The notes beneath the pieces were generated by a model that searched no databases, was not told the origin of the DNA, and was given only the letters and a program-made list of their open reading frames with translations. Shown piece by piece: positions 62,149-64,000 of a stretch of 64,000 nucleotides of DNA (its first letter is position 1; each line of letters starts with the position of its first letter). Source of the stretch: Microlunatus phosphovorus NM-1 (lineage in GTDB: Bacteria; Actinomycetota; Actinomycetes; Propionibacteriales; Propionibacteriaceae); contig NC_015635.1 in the NCBI RefSeq assembly GCF_000270245.1, forward strand, positions 5,022,001 through 5,086,000. Reading direction: 5' to 3'. The position numbers and the translations under genes were made by a program.

Positions 62149-62259
62149 ATGACGAAGTTCAACAATCGCGATCCGCGCTCTGCGGGTCTGCACTCTCGAC
62201 GACACGTTGACCTGCACCGGGTGAGCAGTGCGGTCTGTCGGCGTACACGCCCTGCCTGA
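62149..62259 (+). CDS. Sulfur-operon leader peptide, SRRHVDLxRxSSAxC type (36 aa)
   Basis: Frame begins ATG after GAGGAAGCC; MTKFNNRDPRSAGL is followed by HSRRHVDLHRVSSAVC and RRTRPA. The HVDL-R-SSA-C motif is common to many annotated putative leader peptides upstream of sulfur-assimilation operons in actinobacteria. It lies between the SAM-IV riboswitch and the cysteine dioxygenase gene. The single Cys near the end may pause the ribosome when charged tRNA-Cys is scarce. A tail of seven residues follows the Cys. Confidence 0.75.
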   Translation: MTKFNNRDPRSAGLHSRRHVDLHRVSSAVCRRTRPA

Positions 62260-62326
62260 TCCCAACCCGTACGCCCATTCCACGGCCGCGTCATCGCCGG
62301 CCGTCCACCCGGAGAGTCGAACCCAC

Positions 62327-62839
62327 ATGCCCAGCGACCACAGCATTCGCACCCGTCCACGCAAGCAGACCCGTCCCCATCGCAATCTCACCGAGATCGC
62401 GACCCACCTGGCCGACCTGACCGAGCTTTGGCAGCCCTTGGTCGAGTACGACCCGGTCTCCCGCTACTACGCGCGTCTGGCCAAGGAACCAGACTTCGAA
62501 GCCTGGCTGCTCACCTGGCTGCCGGGTCAAGGCACCAACTGGCACGACCACGGCGGCAGTGCCGGCGCATTCGTCGTCGTGCGGGGCACCTTGACCGAAC
62601 GTCACGCTTCGGTCAATCCGCTAGCTCACCCTAGAATCGAGCCCGAGCTGCGCGAGCTCAGCGAAGGTGCGCTGCGCGCGTTCGGCACCAAACACATCCA
62701 TGAGGTCACCAACAACGGATGGGAGCCGGCCGTCAGCGTGCATGTCTATTCCCCTGCGCTGGTCGAGATGACCACCTACGCCGAAGAAGGTTCCCGGCTG
62801 CGGAAGCTGAGTTCCCAACTGGCCGGAGTCAACTGGTGA
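62327..62839 (+). CDS. Cysteine dioxygenase family protein
   Basis: 170 aa cupin. Fe-binding motif WHDHGGSAGAFVVVRGTLTE (HxH...E) and a second His in GTKHIHEVTNNG. It would oxidise cysteine, or a related thiol, to its sulfinate. M-P-S-D-H at 62327 preceded by GGAGAG is the preferred start. The rhodanese gene overlaps its stop (GTGA). SAM-IV and the leader peptide upstream suggest that it is regulated by SAM and cysteine. Substrate could also be 3-mercaptopropionate. Confidence 0.88.
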   Translation: MPSDHSIRTRPRKQTRPHRNLTEIATHLADLTELWQPLVEYDPVSRYYARLAKEPDFEAWLLTWLPGQGTNWHDHGGSAGAFVVVRGTLTERHASVNPLAHPRIEPELRELSEGALRAFGTKHIHEVTNNGWEPAVSVHVYSPALVEMTTYAEEGSRLRKLSSQLAGVNW

Positions 62840-63240
62840 GCGCTCTCGATGAGCACCGACGGGCCGCCGGGTCGGCTCGGTCGATCGACGAGTTGCTGGC
62901 CGAGGCCCGCTCCACGCTGGTTCGAGTGACTCCCCAGCAGGCACGCCGGGCCTGTCTCGAGCAGGGGGCTGTGCTGGTCGACATCCGACCGGTCGCGCAA
63001 CGAGCGGAGGGAGGGTTGTCCGAGGCCGTCGTCATCGACCGCAACGTGCTCGAGTGGCGGCTCGATCCCAGTTCTGAGGCCAGGCTGCCGTTCGCCGCGT
63101 ACGACCTGCCGGTGATCGTCATCTGTCAGCAGGGATACTCCTCCAGCCTGGCCGCCGCCACCCTGCAGCAATTGGGCATCTGGCGCGCAACCGATGTGAT
63201 CGGCGGGTACGAGGCATGGCAGGCGGCTGGACTCGGCTAG
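62836..63240 (+). CDS. Single-domain rhodanese
   Basis: 134 aa. Rhodanese fold: VTPQQARRACLEQGAVLVDIRPVAQ, HIPGA-equivalent EAVVIDRNVLEWRLD, and catalytic Cys loop VIVICQQGYSSSLAAATL, ending DVIGGYEAWQAAGL. CQQGYSS is a five-residue loop typical for thiosulfate-type rhodaneses. The GTG overlaps the cysteine dioxygenase stop, so the pair is translationally coupled. The two together resemble sulfide/thiol oxidation modules that pass persulfide sulfur on. Confidence 0.92.
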   Translation: MSALDEHRRAAGSARSIDELLAEARSTLVRVTPQQARRACLEQGAVLVDIRPVAQRAEGGLSEAVVIDRNVLEWRLDPSSEARLPFAAYDLPVIVICQQGYSSSLAAATLQQLGIWRATDVIGGYEAWQAAGLG

Positions 63241-63281
63241 GGATCCGCTGACGCATCGCCGGCACGTTGGGTCGAACCGAA

Positions 63282-64000
63282 TCAGCGGACCGCGGGGCGG
63301 GCTCGACGCCACAGCAGCCAGGCGGCAATGCCGATCACCGCGAACAGAGCCGCCAGCAGGAAGCCTGCGTACTCGGTGTTGGCCTCGGCGACCGACACGA
63401 TGACGCCGAGGTCGACCCCACCCTGGTCGTGCAGCAAGGTTGCGGCCGCGATCGCCCCGACGATGAGGCCGGAGACGATCCCGACGCCGGTGACCAGCAG
63501 GTTGTAGTTGATCTTGCGTTTGGGGTCCTCGTGCGCGGCGGCGTACATCCTCAACATCATCAGCCCGTTGAGAGTGTCGCCCAGCGTCATGGCCGCTGCG
63601 AACAGAAACGGCAGGCAGAGCATCGAGATCGCCGGCGCGCCGGCCAACGCGGCACCGGCAGTGAGGATCAGCAGGCCGATCTGGCTGCTGGTGTCGAAGC
63701 CGAGCGAAAACAAGAAGCCGATCACGTACACGTGGCGGGGATGGCGGATCCGCTTCAGCGGCGCGGTCATCACCCGCGCGGCGGGCCCACGCGGGGTGAG
63801 CGCATCCGGCGGGATCTCCAGACCAGGATCGACCGCCAACGCTCGCTTGAGCCGAAGAGCCTGAAGGAAAGTGGCCAGATTCGCGATGGCGACCAGGACC
63901 AGGTACAGACCGGACACGCTGAGCCCGATGATGCCGAGCACTCGGGCGACGCCGGAGCTCTCGTCCAGGGCGGTCCGGACGATCCCCGCCCCGGCGACGA
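63282..64000 (-). CDS. NiCoT-family nickel/cobalt transporter, N-terminus outside window
   Basis: HoxN/NixA-type permease. About 239 residues of the C-terminal part are present; the frame runs open to the window end (AGAGIVRTALDESSGVARVL precedes LGIIGLSVSGLYLVLVA), so an apparent start at 63941 is only internal. NiCoT signatures in the visible part: GFLFSLGFDTSSQIGLL and PFLFAAAMTLGDTLNGLMM. The N-terminal HX4DH metal motif would be outside. It ends 42 bp from the stop of the rhodanese, convergent. Imports Ni2+ or Co2+. Confidence 0.9.
   Translation of the reverse strand, partial: VAGAGIVRTALDESSGVARVLGIIGLSVSGLYLVLVAIANLATFLQALRLKRALAVDPGLEIPPDALTPRGPAARVMTAPLKRIRHPRHVYVIGFLFSLGFDTSSQIGLLILTAGAALAGAPAISMLCLPFLFAAAMTLGDTLNGLMMLRMYAAAHEDPKRKINYNLLVTGVGIVSGLIVGAIAAATLLHDQGGVDLGVIVSVAEANTEYAGFLLAALFAVIGIAAWLLWRRARPAVR

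Overview
The window is 64 kb of a high-GC actinobacterial chromosome. Gene content points to Propionibacteriales, most like a Microlunatus-type, polyphosphate-accumulating member. It carries mycothiol genes (mshD, mtr), carD, glnR, an HbhA-like protein, a RegX3/SenX3-PhoU-Pst phosphate circuit and ppk1. The genus is an inference from gene content and style; no rRNA or tRNA gene is present to confirm it. Many start codons sit 6-8 nt after a TANNNT hexamer, which suggests leaderless transcripts are common here. Nothing looks like a prophage, an integrated plasmid or a CRISPR array. Most of the window is ordinary, vertically inherited chromosome.

Layout. 1-11.6 kb: end of an RlmB-like rRNA methyltransferase, glyA, a PadR-controlled MacB-type ABC exporter, an aldo/keto reductase, a riboflavin-type ABC importer (ribXY-like) behind an FMN riboswitch, and argG. 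11.7-20.1 kb: DUF2207 protein, zinc metallopeptidase, ispF-carD-lpqE, a tandem repeat array, regX3-senX3 and phoU. 20.1-26.2 kb: a composite non-coding repeat, gpmA, amylosucrase, ankyrin protein and GTPase. 26.2-33.2 kb: typA, an HbhA-like protein with its XRE regulator, and a GH65 phosphorylase with its beta-phosphoglucomutase partner. 33.2-38.8 kb: proC-like, asparaginase, ygfZ, nitrobindin, a GNAT and the inverted copy of the composite repeat. 38.8-45.6 kb: a LacI-controlled thu-like sugar importer/oxidation operon and dtd. 46-57.2 kb: sseC-sseA behind a cysteine-type leader peptide, a MoaD-like protein, glnR, mshD, ppk1, mutT1 and pstSCAB. 57.2-64 kb: a DUF2510 protein, another tandem array, GH3 hexosaminidase, mycothione reductase, a SAM-IV riboswitch with a leader peptide before cysteine dioxygenase and rhodanese, and a nickel/cobalt transporter cut by the window end.

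How the genes work together. Phosphate: the two-component pair, PhoU, Pst and Ppk1 form one scheme, and two similar PHO boxes lie about 28 bp upstream of the presumed -10 elements of phoU and pstS. Sulfur and redox: sseA/sseC, MoaD-like, MshD, Mtr, cysteine dioxygenase and rhodanese are tied together by leader peptides, a SAM-IV riboswitch and a shared promoter motif. Carbon: amylosucrase, GH65 phosphorylase/pgmB and the thu-like operon suggest active alpha-glucoside metabolism. Neither ABC importer of the ribXY or thu type has an ATPase gene nearby.

The least explained content is non-coding. There are four repeat families: a 136-bp unit (A); a 122-bp tandem unit (B); a 165-bp element with terminal inverted repeats (C), one copy of which interrupts a B unit; and arrays with a 52-bp period (D) at three loci, two of them inside inverted copies of a larger composite element.
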